From Phytophthora quininea (Eukaryota > Oomycota > Peronosporomycetes > Peronosporales > Peronosporaceae): DNA of 44,256 nt. Every line of letters begins with the position of its first letter. Within the stretch, counting starts at the first letter, position 1. The stretch covers positions 1-44,256 of the forward strand of contig JAAVTG010000801.1 in NCBI GenBank assembly GCA_011947345.1. Reading direction: 5' to 3'. Made by a program: the position numbers and the translations under genes. The notes below the pieces were generated by a model. It worked only from the letters and a program-made list of their open reading frames with translations, did no database searches and had not been told where the DNA came from. Of the stretch, positions 32,262 through 43,363 are shown in pieces.

Positions 32262-32732
32262 TCAAAGTGGAATACAATATGTCTTGAAGTTGCTCGCGCT
32301 CCTCACGCTTGGCATCACGGCAACGCAGTGAACCGAAACAGCGTTTAGCTTCGGCTGATCGCTCAGGAAGTTGGTTTGGTGTCTTTCCACAGCGCTTGGA
32401 GGCCGAGTGCGTTTCCCTTCGACCTCAGATGTACCTGCAGGCGTAGGACATGATGCGGCAGAAGTACTAATTGATTGCGAGGTGATGATGTCAACAGGTC
32501 CAGGAGACGCAGATGCAGGGGTTGTTAGGCTTGAGTCTTCGGACGATTTGAGACCGGAACGCCACTCCATCTTGTAGTATGCGCGTTTCGCTCGCACGAC
32601 TTCCTCGGGGCAGTAAGGGTCCCCGGTAGGATTCATAGTGTTCTTCAGCACCGAGATTTTCCTCTTGATAACGCTAATATCACGCTTTAAAAGGTTTGGA
32701 GTTAGGCGGTCAATTTGTAACAACCTGAGCAC
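32262..32732 (-). CDS. Unrecognised 156-residue ORF, basic N-terminus
   Basis: It begins MLRLLQIDRLTPNLLKRDIS, then IKRKISVLKNTMNP and YCPEEVVRAKRAYYKMEWRS, which looks like a helical, conserved-type domain, followed by a low-complexity Ser/Thr/Pro tail. It directly follows the Harbinger-like fragment at 33317-32766 on the same strand with only 33 bases between, so it may be part of that element's second protein. I do not recognise a named family. Confidence 0.35.
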   Translation of the reverse strand: MLRLLQIDRLTPNLLKRDISVIKRKISVLKNTMNPTGDPYCPEEVVRAKRAYYKMEWRSGLKSSEDSSLTTPASASPGPVDIITSQSISTSAASCPTPAGTSEVEGKRTRPPSAVERHQTNFLSDQPKLNAVSVHCVAVMPSVRSASNFKTYCIPL

Positions 32733-32765
32733 CGGAAGTCTTTCTAAACCTGACTATCCAGTGCA

Positions 32766-33317
32766 TCATTTCTTTACGCGAGCGAGTTTTGTGTTCTGAC
32801 TGCGAGCAAGTCTCCCGAAACAGCGAGCACCAGGAAGTTCGCGCAAAGAGGCATTCAAGGCGTCCTCATTTTTGGCGAGCACGCGGGATAGCATAGCTGC
32901 TGGAATTCCAAGGTGCTCGCAGAGCGTATTTGCTTCGATGGATGACGAGAAGGAATGAAGCATGCACGCCAAAGCGGCATTCTTTACAACTAGTGCTGGT
33001 GGTTGCTCCACTCGCCAAGCCCCGAAAGAACGACGTAGGGTCTTGAAAGCACGCGCAGCAGCGCATCGAATGCATCGGACAGGACAGACTCGGTAGCTAT
33101 AAATTCCATTCTGCGCGACTTGCATACATGATGTGTCAGGCTGACTCAAGTGGTGATATGAGAGTGCCTCCCGTCGGTAACAGCACGCCTTTTCGGGCCA
33201 GGGTGTAGAAATGGGTAGCAACACCAATCGGCAGCTTTTGAGAAGATATGGATGGCTTTTGGTGGATAGCAATATGCGGTAACGACACCAAATGTCCTCA
33301 AGAGTACTGCTAGCCAC
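32766..33317 (-). pseudogene. Harbinger-like transposase N-terminal fragment
   Basis: The C-terminal half of this 183-residue frame, NAALACMLHSFSSSIEANTL, then CEHLGIPAAMLSRVLAKNED and ALNASLRELPGARCFGRLA, resembles the helix-turn-helix region that precedes the nuclease domain in oomycete Harbinger-like transposases. The catalytic GFxDG-type motif that should follow is absent: the frame stops at 32766 and unrelated sequence follows. It is therefore a truncated copy. The N-terminal third (33317-33060) is not recognisable. The family is less certain than for the 6-9.7 kb element. Confidence 0.4.
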
Positions 33318-33929
33318 AGTTGAATCTGCCGACCCGTTTCTCCACCATTCTATGATCCTGGCAGGCTGTTGTGGTAGTCGCTGACTAGCATTCCGTCCAC
33401 ACTATAGCACCACTAAAACAGAATGAAGCCGTCCTAATTCACACAACCTATTGTCTTTTGGAAGATCATCGCACTCATAACAGAGAACTTACGGTTATAG
33501 TGAGTATTCAGGTCGAGGCGATTTTTCCGTCCACGACCCCCCATACACCTTCTGGAGGAGGCTTTTGACTGTACTCGATGAGACAATTGATATTATTGTA
33601 ACTGGAGAGGAAAACGAACTTGGCCAAACCGAATTTTCGCACTGGGTTGGTTTATTCGATGTGTGAGAGAGCTATTTCGACCTAGAACCTACCCATTCAG
33701 CGATGGCAATAAAAATACTTTCATCGCTATTTTATCCAGTTTTTGAAAAATGGGCTACACATAAGAGCGACTTGATATTCGTATGAGGATTGAACCGATC
33801 AGAATACTAAACCAGCGAACTATTTTGACTACCGTACGATCAGTTTGTGCGGGGTAACGTGGGAGTGGGGCTGCAAGACGCTGCTAACTATACTCGTCAT
33901 CACTGCAGATGAAAAGTTCAGATGATGAA
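33318..33929. other. AT-rich non-coding spacer
   Basis: No reading frame longer than about 60 codons and no recognisable motif between the Harbinger fragment and the cysteine-synthase pseudogene. Confidence 0.4.
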
Positions 33930-34590
33930 TACCAGGAGGGGGGAGGGGGACGTGGACGCCCTGCCCCTGCCGTACGTGACCATGCCGGCTTCTTCCGCGT
34001 TGCGCAGCTGCTCGCCCAAGACACGTCGAACGACTTCTTCCCCAACCAGTCCAACAACTTGGTCAATATGCGAGCGCACTACGAAGGCATAGGGCCAGAG
34101 ATCTGACGGCAAGTGGACGGAGACATCGACGGCTTCGTGTCGTCGGTCGGCACGTCCAGCACTAACACCGGAATGGATAAGTTTTTGAAAGAGCAGAGTC
34201 CCAACATCAGGATGTGGCTAATAGACGCAGAAGAGACCAGAGGCATTTCCGTGTTCGTCAACAAAGACAAAACCACGTCCACCATGACAGATGAAATTGA
34301 GATGATGTTGATGGTCCAATGGCCGACGATTGCTGGAAATGTCATCGCACTCGCCCGGGTGACCAGGAATTGCTATAAAGCGAGATGCAAGTGTCACAAC
34401 TAGCAATCGCTAGATCATCTACATGGCCTATTTCGCTGGTGGCAACTTCGTTCGGTTGGTTCCAGAAGTGCGTTGAACGTGATCAGAGCTGTGAAAATGG
34501 CTCGAGAAGTGGACCAGGTAGCACCATCGTGACCATTCTCGCTGACGGTGGCGTTCAATATGACAGCAAGCTGGACCGGCTACAAGAGCA
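33930..34590 (+). pseudogene. Cysteine synthase-like (PLP beta-family) pseudogene, 5'-truncated
   Basis: The frame to 34106 reads FFRVAQLLAQDTSNDFFPNQ then NLVNMRAHYEGIGPEI, and TGA replaces the expected Trp codon. The same frame resumes with DGDIDGFVSSVGTSSTNTGM (the GTGGT phosphate-binding loop region, altered) and KFLKEQSPNIRMWLIDAEET. Further on, in another frame, SALNVIRAVKMAREV is followed after a shift by GPGSTIVTILADGGVQYDSK, the C-terminal part of O-acetylserine sulfhydrylase-type enzymes, which make cysteine from O-acetylserine and sulfide. The N-terminal half with the PLP lysine is missing. At least one stop and two frameshifts occur, and the GTGGT loop is degraded. It is clearly non-functional and was probably carried or copied here by a mobile element. 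Confidence 0.75.
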
Positions 34591-36386
34591 CAAGTTACTA
34601 CCACAGAAGGCTACTTCTTTGTGTGGCGCAACGCCTGTTGCTGGTGGTAGTTCAGAGAGACCAGAGCTTTGTCTGGTCGTGTATCTACGACATGGGAGGA
34701 AGACTTCGCAGTTTTAGTTACAGCAAACTCCGTCGACATACGTCGGCCTTTGTTGGTCGTTTTGCGAGCAAAGTCCCCGGTTCTATTGCCACGAACTTGT
34801 GGTTTACGCGGAAACCCGACGAAAAGAGCTCCAGCCCAGATGCGACCTTTCAAGAAAATATCTGGGGCCAACGGAGAGCAAGAATTCCTCTAGTACGGCT
34901 GCACTGTCCAGCGTGGTCGTTGCAACAGCTCCGATAGTTCACCCGTTCTCCTCTGCTACCTTAACAATTGATTCCAATTGCTCTGCGAGAATTAGACCAT
35001 CTTGACGTTCTTCAGTCGACAAAAGCCAGATTGTCATGACGCTCTCAAACAGGGAAAGTCAACAGCCCAGCAGGTGGTCCTTTTTATTATTTCCCCAGCC
35101 ATCACTAAAACAATTGCCCTCCCACCGGAATCTCCTTAAGGTGTTTTCATCGCGCCCGCTTCCTTTTCGGCCTTTACTCGCGTATTTCTCAAACATTGAA
35201 CCTCCTAATGTGCGCTGCGATGGAAGTGGGCCAACTGCATTAGAACTCGACAAACATCCGAGATAAAGATCGCCCCACGAACGAGTTTGGGAAACGCAGA
35301 TCGGCCTGCATTTCAGCTAGCTTCTCGAACATTTCGTCTATTTGCTTCGGTGTCAGTGGAATGCTTCTCAGGATCTGCAGTATGCGCTGTATTACTGCTG
35401 CAGCCGTTCCAACTGTTCTCGCTCTTTTGCCTCTGGAGTGTTTAGCTCCTAAATCTGTGTATCGAGTGTGAAGATAGATGCTGAATGTTCTCAGGAAGTA
35501 AGTTTTGAAGTGAGGTTCATTGCCATTGCGAACCTTTTGCTACTTCTCCAGGGTGCTACCCTGCGGCAGCTCCCTTCAGCTTTGCGCCACCAGTCATTTG
35601 CTTGATGCTGCAGTCACCGCGCAGCTCGATGACGATCGTTGAAGATAACGCGGCTGTGCTCCCGACTGCCTATAAGCACATCTCCAAGCAGTGCTAAACA
35701 GCGAGATCCAAGTTTTTAACATTAGCTCCCTGTAGTGCTTCTTCAGAGCTTCTGCATTTCCATGAACGTCTTTACTTCAATGTTGGGGTCTCGCCTTCTC
35801 GCTTCCAGGCAGTGACGACAGTGATGGTATGGCAATCACAGTTACCGTAGGGCTTCTGCAGCTTTATAAGGTACTCTCGAAAGGGGGAGGCTAGAGGTCG
35901 CTCTATGATCGAGATCCTTGGAAGATCGCACAGCATGCATCTCCTGGATGAATTTCAATCAGGCTACTATTGAAATCTAGTGATGAGGCATAAAACGAAC
36001 CGACTTCTCGTCAACAGATGAGTGTTTCCGCCTATTCACGATAACTATACACCAACGCAAACACATTTGAACTTATGCAGGAGGCTCATTCGTGATTGAA
36101 GAGGGCGGACCGCAGGTGCTAGATGACGCTGCAGATACTTGGCGACGGGCTATACATACTTGACGCCGGGCTGCAGACACTGAAGTCAACCTGGGGGCTG
36201 AAGACACTCCACTCCGAACAAACGCTGCTGCTTGAATACCCTTGGTCTGTAGATTTGCTGGCTACGGTTGCTGCGTTACATTCTGTAATGGAGACGGATC
36301 CCGGTGCATCAGAAGAACCGCCGGAACCGCCTCTACAACAGCCAGTGTTATTCTAAATGTAGAGGGTTCACGGAAAAGACTACTGG
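34591..36386. other. Mostly non-coding, with a possible minus-strand fragment at 35460-35270
   Basis: A minus frame stays open about 62 codons over 35460-35270 (TAAAVIQRILQILRSIPLTP, then KQIDEMFEKLAEMQADLRFP) and looks like part of a helical protein, but neither side extends it and I do not recognise it. The rest, including frames at 34611-34937, shows no supported gene. Confidence 0.3.
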
Positions 36387-38340
36387 TTGTTCGTGCGGTT
36401 GATAGCACCGAGTGCATGTCTGCCTGAAGGAAAGTCAAAATGGACAGCATCCGATGCAACTTCATATTATTGTCTCAAGCGCGATCTTAAGTTCGCCTAC
36501 AAGTCAGGTAGCAGTAAAGATATTTGGCAGCACATGGTTGACTGTCAACCGAAGCAGCTTAAAGACCGAGAACGTGTGAGTAACAGCAAGGTGGTGAAGA
36601 ACGCCATTGAAGCGAAGTGAAAATCCAGTGACCTTTCTATCACCAACAATAAAAAGAAAATCAACCCGACCGAAGCAGAAATTGCGACACGACGTTTCGT
36701 GGAGTGGATTGCCAAGTGCCTCCTCCGACTGATTAGTATCGTGGAAGAAAAAGAGCTACGTTTGTTCTTGATGTGTATTCAATCCGCCAATGGAATGTAC
36801 GAACCACCGTCATGGCGACGATCACCGATCGCTTTCATATTCACGCTCAGCAGATGCACCTGCAGGTCAAAGAACTGATCAGAAAAGAATCCCAGTACTA
36901 TTCATTTACAAGTCACGCGCAAATGAAAGTTATCTTGCTGTGACAATCCATTTTGTCACAGCGGACTTCAAACTGGTGAGCAGAACGCTCAAGGTCATCT
37001 ATTTCCCATGAATATACGTTGAGGCTAGAATCGATGACTTGGGGAGGCTTGAAATATCACGCGTCACCGAAGTCGTTCGAGGCAACTGATCCAATATTGT
37101 GTGTGATGGGCGTCCAACATTTTGGCTTTGTGGCTCATTTTCTTTACCCAGTACTCTCAGCTGTACCTTCAAACTCGCGTACCAAGCTGAAAATTTATCT
37201 TTCCCAGGCACCAACTACAACTAAAGATGCCAGTGTTGTTGACGCCGATGAAAATGACAAGTAATGGACAGAGGATCCTCAAGTTGAACTTGGAGCGATA
37301 TATGACTTTGAGACAGAGAGAGCACTAAGACATGGCATTGGTTGTTGATGAATGATTACTAGGAGATCGCAGATTCGATTTCGATACAGGGTCTAATGAT
37401 TTTGTAGAAGACGACAGTTGAGACGAAGGACTCTTAGACGGCCCGTTAAGTTCACATATACCCGTCACCTCACTCACGTTATGTGCGTGGCTAGTGGCAC
37501 TACTAGAAAACATGTTTTTGCTTTCGTACAATTGTGAACTACTTTTGGAGAAGTATAAAAGGTACAGGAAAGATAAAGTCTCTGCAAAAGTGGCGTCGCA
37601 ATCCGGTGGAATAGCACACATACAATGTTAACATGCGTCATAAAATTTTGTGAATCGATTGTCTAGTTTATGAAATACGTTAAAAAAAAGCTGGCCGGAA
37701 AAATGGAATTTAGTGGTGTGGTTCGAGATCCAATGTCTAGACAAATAGCTCATAGAGAATGACAGAAGCTTTGTCTGGTGAAAAATATCCTACTATAACG
37801 GTTTTTTCTTAAAACTTTTGGAATAAACGATTGGCGTGCAATATTTTTTTGACGCTGTCGTTCAATCATATGGCGGTGAACTTTACGTCGCAGCAGCCTG
37901 CATTTAATTAGTCGGCATTTTGCTAAAAATACGCTTCAGCGATCTGCATAAGACGTCAAGTATTGTTGCTTGCTGGACCAAAACTCGCTCATAACTAGCT
38001 TTTTCAGCCCTACAGAGAAAAAAGAAAGAGTCAAATTTCTGTTAGATAAAGCAAATGCAGCTTTCTGGAGTATACGAATCTGATTAGGACATGAGCGTCG
38101 ACGAAAACACTAGCAGTGGTTGCGACCTCGATTTCATTGCTGAGCTCTGGAATCTACCTCAATCACAACCAGAAATTTTTACTGAGTCGTCAATGCAAGA
38201 GGGCGTGGACGCTGAAGTAACTCTGTATTTCTAAAGCAGTGTCAGTTACGAGATAAAGCTGCATAACAAAGTTTGTATCATTGGAAGAGCCAAAACGACC
38301 CTGAGACTGCACTAGAATGGTGGAAGAAATATTTTGTTGC
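36387..38340 (+). pseudogene. hAT transposase with BED-like finger, degenerate
   Basis: In order on plus: a BED-type finger (SYYCLKRDLKFAYKSGSSKD then IWQHMVDC, 36387-36620); FVEWIAKCLLRLISIVEEKE then LRLFLMCIQSANGMYEPPS (from about 36697); SYLAVTIHFVTADFKLVSRT (36790-37011 frame); GVQHFGFVAHFLYP (37019-37264 frame); DFIAELWNLPQSQ...EGVDAEVTLYF (38092-38235); and ALEWWKKYF (about 38309-38335), start of the C-terminal dimerisation domain. These are the landmarks of ZBED-like hAT transposases in the right order. At least five frame changes and a gap of weak similarity (37265-38090) are present. The rest of the dimerisation domain is not recognisable. Target duplications and short terminal repeats were not located. 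Confidence 0.65.
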
Positions 38341-38860
38341 ATCATCAGTACCGCCAGAGTGATGTTTTTGTTGAATTAGAAATTCGGTGATGGCTCGACG
38401 CAACAGACTGTCCGGATCAAATGTTCGAGACATTGGTTTGTTCACAATAGCTCTGTTGAAGACGAGTCTCGTGGTGGAGAAATAAATAGTGACATGCATT
38501 CATTATCCACGCACCAACAGAGCACTTTCGTATCGCTGAGCTGCACAATTTGCGGCAGTCTACGGAACTTGGTGACGCGGAGAGCAAGTTGTCCCAGCTC
38601 ACCGTCGTTGATAAATTGCAGTGTCAAGCTCAATTGCTGCACCGATAGCTTCGGCATGTTACGCTCGCTCTTGCTAGATTGAGGACGACAACGAGTGGAG
38701 AGCACACTGCAAAAGTTCAGCTGCGACAACGCGTACTGCAATGTCTCCCGGGGCACGACTCGTAGAAGCTGATGAACTTCTCGCCTCTGCGAGCTACTGC
38801 AATCGCTGGAGCAAGTTCTTTATAGCGACCTCACCCTCCGGACAGTAGCTATCCATGAAT
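38341..38860. other. Sequence flanking the copia insertion; unrecognised minus ORF
   Basis: A minus frame at 38756-38442 (104 residues, LQFINDGELGQLALRVTKFR) is protein-like. Further coding-like sequence lies between it and the copia LTR in another frame (LAEARSSSASTSRAPGDIAV). It may be a host or element gene into which the copia element inserted. No family recognised. Confidence 0.3.
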
Positions 38861-39262
38861 AAAAGGAAGAGCACTTGAGCAGTAGTTGGCAAAATGCAAA
38901 GTGATTCGATTCAGGTCCTTAGTTCGCAACCGCGTGCTACCTCTAAGCCTGCTACTGGGTATCCTTTACTGGATACACCCTACTGGATTCTCTACTGGAT
39001 ACACAGTTACCTTACCCAATCAGAGAACGCCACGTCGATGCCCATCCTGTACCTACAATCTTGCACCCACAATAGGTACCCACAATCCTGTACCCACAAT
39101 CCTGTACCCACAATCATGGCGTAATCACTGTGACGTAAACACCGTCCGTAATCACAGGAATGATTGCGGTACCACACAGTGAAGGTCACGCCGACCTCAC
39201 TGATGACGCGTCCACGTCACACGGTCGCTTGGCGAGGCGTCGTCACATCACTCTTGACAACA
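38861..39262 (-). repeat. 3' LTR of copia element
   Basis: It matches 43364-43765 with no difference seen. The final 46 bases of the pol frame (to 39217) lie inside it. It contains two sets of short tandem repeats. On the coding strand it runs from TGTTGTCAAGAG (39262) to CTTCCTTTT (38861). Confidence 0.95.
39046..39114 (+). repeat. 14-bp tandem repeat inside the LTR
   Basis: Five units, four of 14 bp and one of 13, of the type CCTGTACCCACAAT. The same array is in the other LTR at 43549-43617 and, diverged, in the inverted LTR near 44098-44160. A second array (TACTGGATAC-type units) lies at 38954-39004. They may be enhancer-like elements in the LTR; that is an inference. Confidence 0.85.
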
Positions 39263-42200
39263 CTCCCACTCGACTCGTCAGCGACCACGATGCCCAACTT
39301 GGTCCTGAGCGCGTCGAACTGCGGCGCCGCGATTGGCTTCGTCATGATGTCCGCCAGCATGTCGAGTGTCGAAACATACTGCAACACCACTTGACCGTCC
39401 TCGACCTTCTCGCGCACAAAGTGGTAGCGGATGTCGATGTGCTTGGTGCGCTTGTGGAACTCGGGGTTCTTGGCCAACGCGATGGAGCCTTGGTTGTCCT
39501 CGTAGATCTTCACCGCTTCATCGCTTGCCATCTCGCCCAGCTCGCACAGAAACACCTTGAGCCACACCGCCTCCTGCGTTGCCTCCGACAGCGCCATGTA
39601 CTCGGCCTCCGTCGACGAGAGCGCCACCGTGCGCTGCTTCTTGCTCCGCCAGCTGATGCATCCGCCGTTCATCATGAACGCGTAGCCGCTCGTACTCCGT
39701 CGAGACTCGATGTCGCCGGCCCAGTCTGCATCCGAGTAGCCTTGCAGTCCGTCACCGCTGCTCGCTTGAAACACGAGGCCGTGCGTCTTCGTGCCTCGGA
39801 TGTAGCGGAAGACCCTCTTGAGCGCCTGCCAGTGTGTCGGACAGGGGTCCGCTGCGAACTGGCTCAGCACTCCCACTGCCGCTGCGAGGTCCGGACGAGT
39901 ACCAACCATGAGGTACATGAGGCAGCCCACGGCGTTCCGGTACGGAACATTCGTCATGGTCTCGCCGTGCTTGCAACCTCCTTCGCACATGGCCTTGGTC
40001 AGCTTCAGACCCGGATCCTGCGGCGTCTTCACAGGGTTGCTCTCATCCATCTTGAACTTCTCGAGGATGTCCTTCGCGAACTTGGTCTGCCGCACTGACA
40101 CCTTCCCAGTCGCCACATCTTGCTCGATCTCCATACCGAGGAAGTACTTGAGCTGGCCCATGTCAGTCATCTCGAAGCGGTCACTCAGCGCCTGCTTCGT
40201 GTCCTTCAGCATCCAGTCGCTGCTGCTCGCGAGGACCAGATCGTCCACGTACAGCGCCACGAACATCATGTCGTGACCGTCCCGCTTCAGGTAGATGCAG
40301 TGGTCGGACTCGCACTTCTTGAACCCGAGCTTCAGCATGAACTCGTCGATCGTCTTGTTCCACATCCGCGGCGACTGCTTCAGGCCGTACAGCGAACGCT
40401 TGAGCCTGCACACGTAGTCGGGTCGATCTCCGTCCACGTATCCGTCCGGCTGCGCCATGTAGATGTCCTCGTCCAGCAAGCCGTTGAGGAACGCGGTCTT
40501 CACATCCATCTGATGCACCGTGAGCTTGTACTTGGCCGCCAGACTGAGCAGCACACGGATCGACGTGAACTTGGCCACCGGCGCGAACGTCTCGTCGTAG
40601 TCGATGCCGTACTTCTGCGAGAATCCCTTCGCCACCAGTCGCGCCTTGAACCGCTCGATCTCTCCAGCTGGTTCTCCTTCACGCGGAACACCCATCTGCA
40701 GCCGATCGCCTTGCGTCCCTTCGGCAATGGCACCAGGATCCACGTCTCGTTCTTGCGGAGCGACTCCACCTCCGAGTCGCACGCTTCCTTCCACTTGTCT
40801 GCGTCGCTGGATTCCATCGCCGACTTGAACGTCGTCGGCATCTCTCCCACTGAATCCACGACGTACGCAGCCTCGAAGTCTTCCTTCGCTTGAGCTGCGG
40901 CAGACATCTCGTCCAGCGGCTGCTGTCGACGCGGCACCGCATACCGCTTGGCGCTCGGGATCTCCACTGCTTCCTCGAGCGACTGTGTGCGCGGGTGTCG
41001 CTTGCTGCCGGGCTCAAAGTCTTGATTCCGCGCAGCTTCTTCTTCGTTCTCATCCGATCCGGACCGAGCCCCCTCATCCGTGGTGTCTTCGTCATCATCT
41101 GTCGGAAGACCCACCACCATCTCCTTCGAAGCGTAGTCGCGTCTCCCACCGTCGAAGACGTCTTCCATGAACTGCGCGTCGCGGCTCACCAACACGCGAC
41201 CACTCTCGATCTCCTCGAACCGATACGCCTTCTCGTGCTCCGAGTACCCGAGGAAACGACAGCGCACCGACCGAGCGTCGAACTTCGATCGCTTCTCCTT
41301 CGGCACGTGCACGTACGCGTGGCACCCGAACACCTTGAGGTTCGCCAGCAAAGGCTTCTTGCCGGTCCAAACGTGGTGCGGCGACTTGTCGTGGCTGATG
41401 GCGCGCGTCGGACACCGGTTGCGGAGGAACGTGGCCGTCATCACCGCTTCTCCCCAGTATTCCTTCGACAACCCGGCGTGTTCCAGCATGCAACGCGCAC
41501 ACTCCACCAGCGTCCGGTTCATCCGCTCCGCCACTCCGTTCAGCTGAGGCGTGTACGGCGGCGTGAACTTCTGCTCGATGCCGCGATCCGCACACAACTT
41601 GGCCATCGTACCCGAAGTATACTCGCCGCCGTTGTCACTCCGGAGCGTCTTCACTCGCTTGCCGGTCTGCGTCTCAGCCAACGCGACGAACGCAGCGAAC
41701 TTGGCAGCCACCTCCGACTTGTTCCGAAGCAGGTACACCACACAGAAGTGCGACTTGTCATCGATGAACGTGACGAAGTAGCGCTTGCCTCGAACGTTGC
41801 CGTCTGCATCGGACCGCACACATCGCTGTGGACCACTTCCAGCACTTGCTTCGCACGGTTCGGCGACGACTTCATGAAGCTCACTCGCGTTTGCTTGCCG
41901 AGTGCGCATCCGTCGCACACCTCCCACTGCTTCACCGACGTCATGGGGATGCCAGTGCCGTAGCCCTTCTTCACGATGGCGTCGAGACCGCCATGGCCGA
42001 TGTGACCAAGTCGAAGGTGCCAGAGGTACGACGTGGTGTCCCCTTGGCGATCCTTCGAGCTTACCGCATTGGCCTCGTCAGCAGGCGTCCTCGGTGTCAT
42101 GCAGAGTTTGAACAGTCCCTTTCCCTCACGAGCGCCGAGCTTCCACTTGACACCCTTCGTTTCCGCGAAGCACCCGTCGCTCTCGAAGGTCACTGGCCCA

Positions 42201-43308
42201 ACGTCCTTGGTGAAGCGGCCGACTGAGAACAGGTTGCGCGATAGCTTCGGGATGTGCCACACACCCGTGAGCACACCCTTCTTCATGCCGCGCGGAGTCT
42301 TCATCGACATCACGATGTCGCCGCTTCCCACTGCCTGCACCACACCGTCGTCCGCCAGATGCACGTCCACCGGAGAGATCTTCTTGTAGTTCTTCATGTA
42401 CTCCTTCGAGTACGTCATGTGCTGCGTCGCACCCGAGTCGACCAGCCACATGCCACTCGGCTTGGAGGCACCCGCGTCGCCACCAACCGAGAAGAGGAAG
42501 TCGCCAGAGTCGTCTTCACACTGCGCGACGTTCGCTCGTTGCGGCCTCTGCTGCTCCCCGTTCTCGCGGATCCGCACCGGACACTTGGCGATCCAATGTC
42601 CATGCTCGCCGCAGTAATGACAGGCACTCGTCCTCTGCGCTTGCGCCTGCCGTCCCTTGCGCTTCCCGTTGTCGCTTGTCATGAACGCTTGACCTTGAGC
42701 GTGCGCGGTTCCGTCAGCACCGCCACCTTGTTCCTTGCGCTTCATGTCCTCGTGTAGGAGCCGAGACGTCACGAGCTCCCACGTCAGCGTGTCGGAACGC
42801 GATTCCAACGCCGTGATGAGGAACTGGTACGACTCGCTCAGACTGGCAAGAAGCGTGATCACCAAGTCGTCCTCGCTGACTGCAGCGCCGACCGCGTCGA
42901 GCTGCTCCGCTAGCGTCTTGAGCTTGTTGATGTGCTCCAGCACATCATCACCTTCGTCCATCGTCGTAGTGAAGAACCGTCGACGAAGAAGAGCTTGTTC
43001 GCCAGGCTCTTCTTCTCGAAGTGTCCTTCCAGTCTTGACCATGCATCATGCGCGTCCTTCGCCGACCGCACCAGCGGCAGCTGCGAGTCCTCCATCGCGA
43101 GACAGACGATCGCCAGCGCCTTGCGCGACTTCTTGCGAAACATCGCTTGATCCGCCGCGGTCTGGCACTGCTCGAGCTTCACTTCCCCACTCGTCACTTC
43201 CCACAGTTCGCGCTCCTCGAGCACCATCTGCATCTTGAACTTCCATGTGTGGAAGTTGGTTCCGTCGAACTTGTTGATGCGGGCGGTCGCGGTCGGGGCG
43301 GCGTCCAT
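39217..43308 (-). pseudogene. copia Gag-Pol polyprotein, three frameshifts
   Basis: Gag begins at MDAAPTATARINKFDGTNFH (43308; an upstream ATG at 43359 overlaps the primer-binding site). Domains follow: CCHC knuckle CHYCGEHGHWIAKC, protease WLVDSGATQHM, pre-integrase YLWHLRLGHIGH, integrase HSDVCGP / FVTFIDDKSHF / LRSDNGGEYTS / LNGVAERMNRTL, RT FAPVAKFTSIR / HQMDVKTAFLNG / ALYVDDLVLAS, and RNase H GYSDADWAGD / STEAEYMALSE / YEDNQGSIAL, ending inside the 3' LTR. Frame changes occur near 42990, 41798 and 40671; each looks like loss or gain of a single base, and all catalytic motifs are present. Together the domains package, copy and integrate element RNA. Given identical LTRs, the frameshifts are either very recent or sequencing errors. 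Confidence 0.93.
39263..39272 (-). other. Polypurine tract
   Basis: On the coding strand, CGAGTGGGAG lies immediately before the TG of the 3' LTR, the expected place for the plus-strand DNA primer. Confidence 0.7.
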
Positions 43309-43345
43309 GGCGAAGGCGTAGTCGGGGTCTTGGTCAGGGAAGACG

Positions 43346-43363
43346 GGGCTTGGGCTCATAACC
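43346..43363 (-). other. Primer-binding site for a tRNA-iMet half molecule
   Basis: Directly after the 5' LTR the coding strand reads GGTTATGAGCCCAAGCCC. GGTTATGAGCCC is complementary to the anticodon stem-loop (GGGCTCATAACC) of initiator tRNA-Met, not to a tRNA 3' end. Drosophila copia uses a cleaved initiator tRNA-Met in the same way, with a very similar site. Confidence 0.75.

Noticed and set aside
38886..39189. 98- and 76-residue plus ORFs repeated at 43389-43692
   Set aside because: They lie wholly inside the two LTRs; their duplication reflects LTR identity, not two genes.
39160..41963. Long plus-strand ORFs (312, 257 and 357 residues) antisense to the copia pol gene
   Set aside because: They are His/Arg/Leu-rich mirror frames produced by the GC-biased third positions of the real minus-strand pol; no domain is visible.
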